Positions 47,012-58,322 of a DNA stretch of 64,000 nucleotides are shown piece by piece. This DNA comes from Steromphala cineraria (taxonomy: Eukaryota > Mollusca > Gastropoda > Trochida > Trochidae). Location: assembly GCA_916613615.1 (NCBI GenBank), contig OU744723.1, positions 32,618,171 through 32,682,170 of the forward strand, read 5' to 3'. The notes under the pieces are model-generated. The model was given only the letters and a program-made list of their open reading frames with translations, was not told the DNA's origin and ran no database searches. How positions within the stretch are numbered: position 1 is the stretch's first letter; each line of letters begins with the position of its first letter. Both the position numbers and the translations under genes were made by a program.

Positions 47012-47204
47012 TGATGAAGAAGATGAAGGTAATGTTATGGATATACAACTTCTTTATTCAAGTTTGCGACGTTTCGACATAGATACTAATGTCGTTATCA
47101 AGCAAGTGATAAAGATAAAGGTAATATTATGAATATACAACTACTTTATTCAAGTTTGCGACGTTTCGACATAGATACTAATGTCGTTATCAAGCAAATG
47201 ATGA
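47012..47204 (-). repeat. tandem pair of about 90-bp units, Penelope-end-like
   Basis: Two near-identical units contain ATACAACTTCTTTATTCAAG, TTGCGACGTTTCGACATAG and ATGTCGTTATCAAGC. On the minus strand the core is TGATAACGACAT, an 8-base loop, ATGTCGAAACG: a stem-loop followed by GAAAC. Such GAAACG ends recall Penelope-like elements. A diverged unit is at 48440-48530. Confidence 0.5.
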
Positions 47205-48439
47205 GTTCTATGAGTGCATATTTCATTGCAGCAGCATTTGTCTAGACCAGAACATTGGAATTGTATATAACTACCAGGAATCTAAATAACCTACCACTCA
47301 ATTGGAATGACTCTCATTGAAAAACAAACAGCTAAGTAAGTAAAGAATCTCCAAATCATTGAAGAACAGAAAATGATATTTGACTAAACATATACAAATA
47401 GAACTTTACTGAGCACCACCCCAAAACAAATGTCCCTGCAAACAATAAGGATTTTTTAATAGAACTATCAACTTGAAGTGTGGAAACAAAAACTTCATTC
47501 GGTTCATGACTCCCTGTTGCTGAATAACTGGTTTCACAAAAACTTGGTATTTTAGTCAAAATCTATGTTGTCTTTAAACTAACAATAAAAGTCAATATTT
47601 TTGCTGCAATGTGATTACTATCATTCTTTTGAGTGAATGTTTTAGTAAATAACCTCATGGCAAAAGTCAATCGTTAAAACAGTATGAACCTCCAAATTAA
47701 CAAAATTATCAAATATCGAAATTAAAGAAATCTGCATAAAGACATTAAGTGACCACTGTCAAAGATAATGGCTTATGTTAAGGAAGGAGAAGTGTTTGAT
47801 CAACAAGTTCAACTCAAGAAATCTCAAACTTACTCACAGATGTTAAGATTGTAGGAAGTTAATTAATTTTTGATGAAAAAAAGTACTTGCTAGCCTCGTA
47901 TCATAAATGTTAAAACGGGTTTGTGTGTATGAATGTCAACTGGGGACCAAACATGTGTAGTTTTTCCCCTATGACAATACTTTTACTGAACGGCATTAAA
48001 AACGCAATTGGTAATTAATGTCACAGAACTTATCATGGTCAATTGATGATATTTTTAGAAACAGGAATAAGGAAATATTGTTCAAAGAATGTGAGAATGA
48101 TTCATTTAGAGTTCGAACCCAAGACCATTTTTAGCAGACAAACACATGGTGATGAAAACAGTGAGCATGACGTGCAAACGCAACCACATGCATTGATTTT
48201 AAAGTGTATGTTCATTCACACCGCACAAGTCCTTTACAATCACACACAATTTTGAAGGTCAGTCAAATTGCGGACAGGATCGCGCTTGATAAGCTGAAAA
48301 GAAGAATAAGGCCATGGGAATGGAAACCCAGGGCTGTTGGGATTTTGCGAGTTTCAGACAGTTCCATGTGAATCTGTCCACCGATTCTTGACTAAAAATC
48401 TATGCCAGTCAGCATACACACTCAGATCAATAATGCTGA
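47205..48439. other. non-coding, no recognisable feature
   Basis: No supported gene or repeat. Confidence 0.4.
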
Positions 48440-48530
48440 GGAATATATGGATGACAACTTCTTTGTACATTGTATGCGACGTTTCAACTCAGATTCTTGT
48501 GTCGTTATAAAGAATCTGCCTCTCAAGGAA
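48440..48530 (-). repeat. diverged Penelope-end-like unit
   Basis: ATGGATGACAACTTCTTTGT and TGCGACGTTTCAACTCAG match 47012-47204. The stem is less regular. 48531-49230 holds nothing recognisable. Confidence 0.4.
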
Positions 48531-49234
48531 GTTATTCAAAGATCAACCTCGACTTGGTACATCGCCTGTGACATCGTTTTGCAGGACCATTTTTCCACTT
48601 TCGAAATTTGACAGTCTAGCAGAAAAACAGACCGACTCGGTGTGGCAAACCGTCTGCAAAACGAGGCTTTGGCCGGTATCAGGTTATAAGTTGGATCATA
48701 CATGTTTCACTTACATGTATGTAGCAGGATGCAATAATGCATGCATTATAAAACACGGCCCCAATATGTCACTGAACATTAGGCATCAACAAGACCGAGT
48801 CTGGTGTTGTAATCTGTACAGTGATGTCCACGATGGTCAACACAACATGCAAGACCTTACAAAATCACTCTGACAGTTTCATAACATATGGTTTTGTTTG
48901 ATATGAACGATTAGGTCATTTTTCGCGATATAAATTCAAAACATCACACAGATTGATTCCCCAAATGACAATTATATTTAAGAAACACTTGCTTTTAAAT
49001 AAAACATTCATACTAGTTGTATATCATTATGTAACACCTGGAAGCTTTTACATATTAATGTGTTACATGTATGCATTGTATATCTTGCCAATTCTAATAA
49101 GTCGTTGTCGACACTTGAAAGACGCTCCTGTTCCCGTTTTAGTTTTGTTCAACAATTCAACATATTACTCAGAGTCCTAAGTTCTTACAAAGCTCATTCC
49201 AGAATTGATATACTCCCGTTTAACAGCATAAACG

Positions 49235-49460
49235 TTCATTCCCTCTGTTTGTTCGTCCGTCTATCCGTCCGTCCGTCAAAACTTCGTCCAGAGCATATTT
49301 CCTAAACTTTTCTTGCTAGCTTCGCCAAATGTCATTCACTTGATACCTAGATTTGCCTTTTGGGGTAAGACCAACAAATGATTGTTTTATTCTGTTTCCA
49401 TGGAAACATGTTTAAGACCTTTGTTATGGAGCACATCTCCTAAAAAGACATAAATGTTTT
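49235..49460. repeat. GTCCGTCCGTC-bearing repeat fragment
   Basis: CGTCCGTCTATCCGTCCGTC followed by a body resembling the ends of hairpin-terminated repeats. No hairpin kept. 49461-49954 has no feature. Confidence 0.35.
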
Positions 49461-49954
49461 CACAATGTTTTACACTTTTAGTTTACACCTGTTTCAGCTA
49501 CTCCTCAACAAGATTTCTAATAAAAATGTTAAGCTTAATATTCAGCTGTCATAAACTGCGTCTCTAGATTCTCCTACACAAAGCGTAAAACTCGAGATTC
49601 CAAACATTTATCATTTATCCCCACAAGCTTCCTCTTTACGGAGTGAATCGATTAACATAACAGAGGAATTATCTCTCAACCCAGTTATAATACAATTTGA
49701 ACAAATTTAAGTAGTTCACACATGTCGTTGATTACTTATGAATATGTAAAGCATTCACGGAATTAAAAAAAACGCTTATTTTCATACCATGGTACAACAT
49801 CGAAATATGAAAGCAAACTATTCATTAACCATCGTTTTCTAAGCTCATTGCAGTCAGTTTTAGTTGCTGAAAATTACTATTTCGTTAACATATGAAAACG
49901 CGTTATTTTGACACCATTTCGTTATTCTATGATGTTGTATCGTTTCGGCCATCA

Positions 49955-50270
49955 TACATCATAGTTTCTTAAGTCTGTCTCGCCTCTTCAAAGCTGACGG
50001 TGCGGGATCTGAAATAGACAACTGCACGTGCAAATCATGCTCAACTCGTCCCGTTGCCCTAGCAACGTCCAATACTCGTTGTCTTTGCAGGGAAGTGGCG
50101 GTTCTTATCAAATCAAATTTACTGATTGATACAGAGCTGAATGATTTTTGTAGACAAAACACAAAGAATTGCAATGTTTAAGAGTATATTGTATGGATAT
50201 ATGCTTGTTTTAACATTAGCAGTGTTTTTAAAAAAACGTTTGATGGTAATACTTATACTGAATACTAAAG
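49955..50270. repeat. dispersed palindrome block, copy c
   Basis: GCACGTGC at 50024-50031 and a perfect GTTGCCCTAGCAAC at 50053-50066, 29 bp start to start. It lies about 3 kb upstream of the complete NHL gene. Confidence 0.6.
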
Positions 50271-50689
50271 CGTGCACACATCTATGGCTAAAGTTCACGA
50301 ATTCATTTGAACCGTTTATCTATTCAGACATATATACGGGCTGCCAGCGGTTTCTTTTTATTAAATTAAATTATTCTAAAATGTTTAATAATCTTCCAAA
50401 TCTTCCCCATTGACGTTAGCGATATGTATTTTCATTGGACTTAAAATCACAAGGCCATCTTTTTAGAGAGCATAGTCATATAAATAACAATTTATCAAGC
50501 AATTTTTACTGGCGGGTATTGTTGTGTGAACATCTTTAACACCTTTTAGATGGGGAAATAGACTTGCTCATTGTTAAATTATTTAATTTGAGATATGGAC
50601 ATAGACTTGCATAGCTTAGCCTGAGTAATATTAATTTCGCTTAATGTGTAATTCCTTAAAAGAGTAATCGTCAAAACGTTGGTGCAATT

Positions 50690-51770
50690 TAGTTGTTGAA
50701 TGTTGTTGTTTATGTTTGGTGATCAGCAGTAAGGTTTAAATCAGACTCGCTGATTGCCTTGTGGAGGACTTTGAAGTTCCTGGTCGCTTAATATCAACTT
50801 GTTTTATAGACATTTCATTACAGAAGAAAGATGGGAGGTTTCCTCTAAATAAGGGTGTACTATGATGTAATGATTTGGGAACATGCAGTCAACTACAACG
50901 TTATATCATTATATAAATGTTATATACGTACCAAACAAGAATTTGTTTTAACGCTTTTTGTTATAAAAAATGTTGAGCTTTTTCAAAAAATAGATATGTA
51001 CAAAATGTCACAGTGTTTAATAAGTCTTTTATTTTTAATTTGTAATGCTTGAATCGACAGAATTCTATTGAGACCCAAAATTTATGATGGATGATTTTTT
51101 TTATTGAAATCCCTATGGACAGTTCATATTGCCATGCAAGATGATATGTTTTCTTAAAAAAAACAAATTGAATGTTGCATCGATTTGTTTGTAAAATCGA
51201 TTTTGTCTGATATTGTCGATGTAAACCTCCAACTATTTCTTTCCCTCGGAAATTGACACAGCGGCCACGTTTGTTACTTGAATGTATGTTAAAAGACAAT
51301 TTCCAGAGAGAACCTTCGTTACATATGACTGGATCTTCAGCTACAAAGTATTCTGTACATAGACTTCTATATAGAATAGCACCCGGGGTCTGTTATGTGT
51401 ATGTTATGTTATATTAAATATGTACTAATATATCTATTTTATACTGGTGCATCGCAATCGTATTTCACTTCTGTTCAAATACTTCTCATTTCCCAAGATT
51501 ATTCCTTCCGTTATAATGATTATTTATTGTAAGGCACGAATGATCTAACCTTTTTGTGCACATTAAGGATATCTAAATATAAAATAGAATGTCACCATAA
51601 ACTATCCTCACCCTTTTTTGTCCCTGTTAAATCTGACGTTGAATCCTTAGGAACGAAAGTAGATAATAAAAGATAACTATTTCTAGAGTTTAGATATTTG
51701 GACACAAATATGTAATAGTATGGTATCATTCCTTATAATATAGTTTATCGTTCTACATATCTTCCTGTAG
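50690..51770 (+). repeat. duplicated block upstream of the NHL gene, copy of 8640-9740
   Basis: Collinear with 8640-9740. No reading frame is shared by both copies, so it is non-coding. Confidence 0.75.
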
Positions 51771-51949
51771 TCTAACGTAGTGACTCTATAACCTAGATTT
51801 AATTGAGTAATATATTTGATCATTTACTGTTTTAATATCTTTGTTGACATACAAAATAACTGATTCATTTGAAACATAGTTATGAAGAAAGACAATGTGC
51901 TCTAATTCATGGGAGCAATGGTGTTTGTTTAAATGTATGTGGATGGACG

Positions 51950-52060
51950 CAGTGTGTCCATAACATGTGATAACAGAACCAGGTTGACCTAGATAAAGAC
52001 AGACGTGATAACTACTGATACGATCACGTGACTATCAACATCGCCAGACATTATCATCAA
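51950..52060 (+). repeat. 110-bp direct repeat upstream of the NHL gene, unit 1
   Basis: CATAACATGTGATAACAG, TAGATAAAGACA and ACGATCACGTGACTATCAAC recur at 52850-52960. Both contain CACGTG. Confidence 0.65.
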
Positions 52061-52849
52061 AGATAAACGATCTATTTATAAATATAAAGATAGACGTTAT
52101 TGTTACAAACTGCTACACATTGAAGTATATCATATTATGGGGGATTGAGGGTCTATTTACATGAGTATCTCTTGTCAAAGTTGTTGACACAATGTACATC
52201 TACACAAAACTTTGACATCAAACTGTTAAATATTTTGTTATTTCCATCTTTCATTAGGTAAAACATGTTTCTTCATTATTATGTAGGATACACTACAGTT
52301 TATCTGTTCAAGTCTTAGAGGTTGGCGGTCAGAGTTATGATCAAAGGAAATGTCAAGGTCAAAGAGGAGATTTGAAGATTTGAGTATTGACAATCGTAGT
52401 AGCTCTTGTTGTTGTGTCTTTGGTTTTCAACAGTAAGTAGTCATACCTAGGCTATGATACAAACTCAACCCTAGGTGAACATCCAAAATTGCAAGAGACT
52501 ACGGAGCTTATGGTACTTGTAAAGGGAGATAACTCCTGTTCAGAAGTACCTGCTAAATTGAACAAGTCATATAGATATCCAGATATCATTACTGCAGGGA
52601 AGGCCTCTTGTCCAGTAATTAAAAAGCATGAATGTTTTAGCGTGTATCTTCAAACCTGTGTTGATTGAATGGAAGCTGCTTTCTGAAGTTAAGGGATATT
52701 AATATAGACATTGCTGAATACTATTGTTATCTTTACTGATTCAACATGTTTGTTAGAATAAGATGAAATACATAATTTGTGATGCATATTTATGGTAAGA
52801 AGCCAACACGCTCTTATTCATGTAAGTGAGTGTATACATGTATGTCGAC
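52061..52849. other. spacer upstream of the NHL gene, no feature
   Basis: No reading frame or repeat that I can support. Confidence 0.4.
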
Positions 52850-52960
52850 AGATTTACTGTATAGATAACATGTGATAACAGTAGCAAGTTGACCCTAGAT
52901 AAAGACAAATTGTGATAACTACTGTTACGATCACGTGACAATCAACATCACGAGAGAGAT
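52850..52960 (+). promoter_or_regulatory. 110-bp direct repeat upstream of the NHL gene, unit 2
   Basis: Ends about 80 bp before the ATG at 53040. Its position and the retained CACGTG make it a candidate promoter or 5' exon; this is inference. Confidence 0.4.
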
Positions 52961-53039
52961 ATTTTGGGGCGGATACCAGTTCAACTTAGTAAGTTAAGCA
53001 GTACATAATCTTGAAAATCTAAAGAAAGAAATTGGAAAG

Positions 53040-53891
53040 ATGGATGTGAAGATTCAACATTCTGACAGAATAGACTTGACTGCTACACCTGTTCTGGATG
53101 AAGTTATTAAAGCAATAGAAAATGTGGGAGACAGATGCTATATAACAGATAGTTTGGTTATGATCACTGATGATACTAATGTCACTCTTTTGGCTGATGA
53201 TAGGACATGCCTTTTGAAATCATGCTACAGTAAAGCAGGAAAGCAATGTTCAAGTGTACTGAAGGTGTCTGGTAAGCCCTGGTGTATGACAATTATCAGT
53301 GAAGGTAAGGTAGCTGTGTCTCTCCCTGACTCATATTGTATCATCACAGTTGCTGTGACTACTGACCTGGCACTCATGTCTACAATACAGACAAGAAAGA
53401 AGTATTTGGGTCTGTCTACTCTGGATCAATCAACACTCGTGGCTGGTTCAGAGTCTCCACCTTCTGTGGATCTGATTGATATACAGGGAAACATCTTGAA
53501 GACCTTCACTACACTTCCTACAATAGGAAAGAGCTTCAGCAATCCTTTATACATCCATGTAACCAGACAAGGAACTATCCTGGTGTCAGACTGGGGTCTG
53601 AAGTCTGTCATCTGTCTGACACAGTCTGGAGACATTGTATTCACATACACACCTACTGGAGACAGAGCTCTGATATATCCATTGGGAATCACAACCACAA
53701 GTACAGGAGACATTCTAGTAGCTGACTATAACAAACACAAAGTGATACATCTCAGCAACTCAGGGGAGTTTATAAGAGACATTCTTACAGAAGAGAATGG
53801 TGTAGAGCTTCCAACTGGTCTGTGTGTTGATGGAGACAAACTGTGTGTTGCAATGTGTTACAAGGGATTATACAAATACAGATTTGGTTAG
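53040..53891 (+). CDS. NHL/beta-propeller protein (TRIM-like C-terminal half), copy 2
   Basis: 283 codons, single exon, with stop TAG and AATAAA 152 bp on. The residues after about 60 have the alternating strand pattern of a beta-propeller. NHL-like units are clear near residues 178-200 (GTILVSDWGLKSVICLTQSG) and 223-245 (GDILVADYNKHKVIHLSNSG). No RING, B-box or signal peptide is present. Just upstream in frame the sequence reads HNLENLKKEIGK after a stop, like the end of a TRIM coiled coil. So this may be the last exon of a longer gene whose 5' exons were lost or not recognised. In molluscs TRIM-NHL-like genes are expanded and linked to immunity; substrate unknown. Confidence 0.8.
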   Translation: MDVKIQHSDRIDLTATPVLDEVIKAIENVGDRCYITDSLVMITDDTNVTLLADDRTCLLKSCYSKAGKQCSSVLKVSGKPWCMTIISEGKVAVSLPDSYCIITVAVTTDLALMSTIQTRKKYLGLSTLDQSTLVAGSESPPSVDLIDIQGNILKTFTTLPTIGKSFSNPLYIHVTRQGTILVSDWGLKSVICLTQSGDIVFTYTPTGDRALIYPLGITTTSTGDILVADYNKHKVIHLSNSGEFIRDILTEENGVELPTGLCVDGDKLCVAMCYKGLYKYRFG

Positions 53892-54042
53892 GTTTACAGG
53901 TAGCTATATGATGAATTCATAACGCTAATCGAGAGAGATCAAATTCAAAAGTGAAATTTACCTATTAGATAATTTATAACAACTCAGTTTATAATTGCCC
54001 GTTGCAGTGAACATGTACATGTCACGGCTATTTCGACTGTAT

Positions 54043-54048
54043 AATAAA
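54043..54048 (+). terminator. poly(A) signal of NHL copy 2
   Basis: AATAAA at the same relative site as in copies 1 and 3. Confidence 0.7.
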
Positions 54049-54057
54049 TCATTCGCT

Positions 54058-55025
54058 CTTAAACCTTGTCTGGTGGAGCAGGGAATATATAAAATGTGAT
54101 AAAAACGTCCAGTGATGAACTAGGTTTTTAGGAATTTAGGTAATCTTTAAGTGGCCAATTCCTAATATAGGATATCAATATGACTTTCAAAACAATATTT
54201 TAAAGAGTTACTGACGTGTTTTTAAACATACCCTAGTGGGGACTGATGGGGTCAATTCGGGCCCCATTTTTTATATACAAGTTTTAATCAATTAATAAAT
54301 ATTCTAGAAACTTTAAAATCATATGTCACATTTAAGCGTTTTATGAAGATACATAGCACATAATTAAATGAATATTGGTCAAGACGTTTCAAAGTTATGC
54401 CTTGGAAATAAACCTTACTCTTCAAAAAAAATGAACATCACAAAGAACAAATTGTTGCCATGGAAATTGAATAATAAGAAAGTGTTCCCAAAGTCTAAAA
54501 TCTATAATCTAAGTCTGCATAAAATTCAGATGCTTATTACCAAATTTGGTAGATATTGGTCGAGCAGTTTCAGAGTAATGCTCTGGAAACAGACTCTACC
54601 CTTCAAAATAAATTAATGACAAAGTTTTAATTGTTTTTAATTATGAAATTTCAATCGAAAGAAAACAAATCTACATTAACTGGAGATGCAAGATATCAAA
54701 TTTGGTGAAGATAGGTCAAGTACTTTTAAAGTTTTCTTCTGGAAACGAACCCTACCCCTCAAAACTTAAGCTATAGTGTATTACACTGAAGATGGAAATA
54801 AGCCATTTGAACAGGTTTTTTTTTCGAAAAAATACAACCATGACAAAATTATTTTTTCTACCTCTAAATACCTATTTATTACATTGAAATGACACCAAGG
54901 CTCCATAGAATATGTGAATTAACACTGAAATCTGTACTGAACACTGTGCTGACCATTTTAAAGTTGGGGTCCTGTATGGACCCCGAAAATCCTTAGTGTA
55001 ACAATTTGGCTTCCATTGAACAAGG
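54058..55025. mobile_element. about 970-bp insertion in the 3' flank of NHL copy 2
   Basis: Copy 1 passes directly from the poly(A) region to GGTGATATAATAGCAACATA; copy 2 has about 970 bp between. The insert holds three diverged units of about 170 bp (AATTTGGT-AGATA, GGTCAAG, CTCTGGAAAC, CTACCC) and a GGGGTCC/GGACCCC hairpin near 54966-54984. It looks like a mollusc satellite-type element; ends not resolved. Confidence 0.6.
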
Positions 55026-55600
55026 GTTAAAGTAGTATAAATCTCTTTAATAATATTGGTGATATAATAGCAACATAAGCATGTGACAGTTGTAATATAC
55101 TTACAAAATGTGACTCATTCTTTTGATAAAAACAAGATATGGTTCGAATCAGTAAAAAATCACGTGACCAAATATCCATAATGTTAATTCACAAATATGT
55201 TGAAAATATTATGAAAACTGTCAGTGTATCTTCAATGATTATTCTAATAACATGTATTTGGTGAGATTACAAGTTTCCACTATGTTTGCTTATTATTATA
55301 ATCATTGATAGGGTTTTTTTTTCAAATTGAAAGCAGCAGAAAAGCTTTCTTTTTGCTTATTGATTTCGCTGTTTCATGATGTTTTTTTAAAAATTGCTTT
55401 TTCAATAAATAGTTGAAATAGAAACACTGCATGAATATTGCGTTTTATGTCGTTGAATTCTGAAGACAGTATGTTTATCTCTAAATCATGAAGGAATGAT
55501 TTACGTTTTGAAAGCTGCCTGAATTATCCCACGTGCAAAACGAGGATATAGACATGAAATTTGTGAAACACATGCAGAGTGTCACTCATTCCCAGTAGGA
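55026..55600 (+). repeat. 3' flank of NHL copy 2, paralogous to 240-720
   Basis: Shares AATCACGTGACCAAATATCC, ATGAAAACTGTCAG and CACGTGCAAAACGAGGA with the flank of copy 1. Confidence 0.75.
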
Positions 55601-55860
55601 CAGCTAGGGATGTGAAATTGACAACTGCACGTGCAACTCATGCTTCACTCGTCCCGTTGCCCTAGCAACGTTCCATACTCGTTGTCTTTGCCGGGAAGTG
55701 GCGGCTCTTATCAAACCAAATTTGGCTGGTTTTAAAACAACTATCTTTTAGACACAACAAAAAGAATAACGATGCATAAGAATTTAGTGAATGGATATAT
55801 ACCCGTTTTAGCATTAGCAGTGCCACAAAAACGTTTTGATAATGATACTTATATACTCCT
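55600..55860. repeat. dispersed palindrome block, copy d
   Basis: GCACGTGC at 55627-55634 and GTTGCCCTAGCAAC at 55656-55669, 29 bp start to start. Confidence 0.6.
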
Positions 55861-55904
55861 AAATATACTGAATTGTGAAGCCTACACTTTTTTTCCATTC
55901 AGGC

Positions 55905-56490
55905 ATGCATGAGGATTGCACGGCGAATTTCTTTTTCAGACACCTTTTAATCAATAATTGTGAATAAGTTAGATGAAATAAGTCCTTAACTTTATAATGG
56001 AAAATTAATAGGAACCAAGTGCTGAATAAATGTTTACCTAACATGTGTACACGCTAACAGATAGAGGAGGACCGCAAAAATGGCTTCGAACTCTGTTTTG
56101 AATTTCTGTTTCTCAACAGTTAGGGTTACCTTAAAAGTTGATATGGTCATTGATATCAAATGCTGAATTCAATTATTTAACAGGTTTGCTCTTTGTGCTG
56201 GGAGAGAGGCTTAGAAACTCTTTGGAAACTTTTGCGCAAGTTGTAGTTATCGCATAACGTTTCGACAATATTAAAATGATACTGTACTGTATCATAATAC
56301 GTTTAGTCTTTGTGGATACAAAGGTCTGTCTGATATGCATATGTAATTTGGGAAAGGTCGATTATAAATCAAGAAATATTTTTATTTTCAGATTTTATGT
56401 CCATATTGGTTCCCTTGTTGTGCCCACAGGTTTATGATTATAACTTTTCATATTTCGTACATAAATGCCGGTGAGTTAAAACTGTCAAGT
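55905..56490 (+). repeat. duplicated block, matches the inverted-repeat spacer 6744-7377
   Basis: Shares CACGGCGAATTTC, AAATGGC-TCGA, GAGGCTTAGAAACTCTTTGG and TTTTATGTCCATATTGGTTCC. It is the arm-free version of the spacer. Confidence 0.65.
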
Positions 56491-57398
56491 AGTGTAGGGT
56501 AAACTGACCGAGGTTCGGACAACACTCGAGATCGCCCGAACATCGGACACTTTTCATTAGGAGCTGACGCAATTATGTGCGTAGTTTCTGCATGCAATTT
56601 GATTCAAAATGATTCTTTTTAATCTGTTTTGCTACCTTTTTGTTTCAAAGAACATTTTATTATCGGACTTATTAATCAACGAACTTTTGAAAAAGGGACA
56701 ATTTACCGGTTCATGGAAGAAATTGACAACATATTTGTCTTTTATGTAAATATGTACCAAGGCCCAAAACATCATGGATTATATTTATTTTAATTGTAAA
56801 ACTACAATATAATCAAACCCCTATTGATATTTTTAATTTTAAAAGAAAATTTTGAGTAAATATCGAGATTTTCGAAATATATCAAAATGAACTTGGTTCG
56901 GACACTTTTAAATTTTCTTTTTTGGTATCTAGATATCAAAAATGTGCCCAACAAATGCTATGGAAAGAAAAAGAAACATTCATGCAAGATATATTACAAA
57001 ACATTTTACTTTCAAAACAGTAGCTTTCGTTTGTACAATGTTTTTGCGTCAGAGCTTGCAAATGTCATTGTGACGTCATCAAATTCAAGCCACGCATACG
57101 GGACTTTCCGGAATTTTACAATCGGAAAAATGCCTTGTGTGATTAAAATATTGATTCATATTCGGAAATTCTGTGATATTATTGTACATAGATGACTTCA
57201 TGCACGTTTGGTGATAATAGGAATTTCAAATGAATTTAGGCTATAAAAGCAGTTTAAGTCATATCTTTTGAAAAAAACATAGATTTAAGAAAAGTTTATT
57301 ACAATTCAGTTCAAGTTTAAAATTCAGTTCAAGTTTAAAATTATATATGAATATTCTATATAATTAATACATGTATATATATACAAATATGAAGCACC
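56491..57398. other. non-coding or unrecognised sequence
   Basis: A 102-codon open stretch at 56887-57195 is basic and Phe-rich with no recognisable domain; probably chance. GGTTCGGACA words occur near 56512 and 56895. Confidence 0.4.
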
Positions 57399-57475
57399 CT
57401 ATAGCGCGACCCCTGGTCGCGCCATAGTACAGTTTTAGAGTACGGAACTCTTTATCGCGACCGGCAGCGGTCGCG
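57399..57475. repeat. two GC-rich hairpins in AT-rich DNA
   Basis: GCGCGACC-CCT-GGTCGCGC (57404-57422, extended outward by CTAT/ATAG) and CGCGACCG-GCAG-CGGTCGCG (57456-57475). Both stems share CGCGACC. 57476-57912 has nothing else recognisable. Confidence 0.6.
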
Positions 57476-57917
57476 CTAATGTTAATCGACTGTCAATTCA
57501 TAATTTCAAAAGAAAGAGGGCGAAATGTTGTTGAATCACGTTGAAAAGTGTTTAATTTTCAGAATAAGAGAGTTTGTTGAAAGTTTTACTATCTCTATTT
57601 CTTGTAATTGTCGATTGAAAAATTGCGATATACGAGAGCTATATCTTGAGTGCTCGATATTTATACTTTACCGCTACCGATGAAAAACTTATCAAAACCG
57701 TATTTAACGAGCATATATATTTCTAAAACCGCCAAGAAATCAAAAAGGGATAATATATATGCAAGCAAGGTTGATAAAATATGAAGTAAGTATAAAGTAA
57801 CAGGTTCGATAAGACACTGTTTTTTAGACGACTAGCAGAGATGACGGCTTTTGACAGCCATTTAAATTGACTTCCGACTGTGTACTGCGCATGTCCAAAG
57901 TTTAGCGTGTTGGATGC

Positions 57918-58102
57918 TGTTTATGTATCTTATTATTAATCATGCGTCGGCATGATGCTTTGATAAAAGACACAAGCGTTGATCAACATCGTGTATTCGA
58001 GCAGACTACATCCGCCTTCTCATTGCATGCTGGGAGCAACCTACATACGGGTGGTACAAGGATTCCCCCGTTCTATAAATAGATCGTGCTGACATACCAA
58101 CA
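57918..58102 (-). repeat. 3' LTR of the Gypsy element
   Basis: 185 bp, differing from 60772-60955 at only a few sites (around 57985 and 58018). Contains TTCTATAAATAGATCG. Confidence 0.9.
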
Positions 58103-58322
58103 TCTCCCTTATTTTAACAAATGTTAAACTTGATTCTTGCTCTGAGAATTAAAGTCTCTGATATTCATCTCAATAGAGCATTACTCAGTGTTGATCAAAT
58201 ACTAAACTTGAAAGTTAAACAAATGGCTAATCAGCACATTTAAACTTTGAATGAAATAATGCTGATAATTAAATGTCAGACTGTATTACTTTATACTGCC
58301 TGTGAACAATAAACTTTTAACT

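Noticed and set aside
47012..47204. Active hammerhead ribozyme
   Set aside because: Two essential core positions differ from the hammerhead consensus; kept only as a Penelope-end-like repeat.
48402..48873. Overlapping 69- and 101-codon frames
   Set aside because: No similarity to known proteins; the first overlaps a repeat unit.
56887..57195. 102-codon open frame as a gene
   Set aside because: No recognisable domain, no splice or promoter evidence, AT-driven composition.
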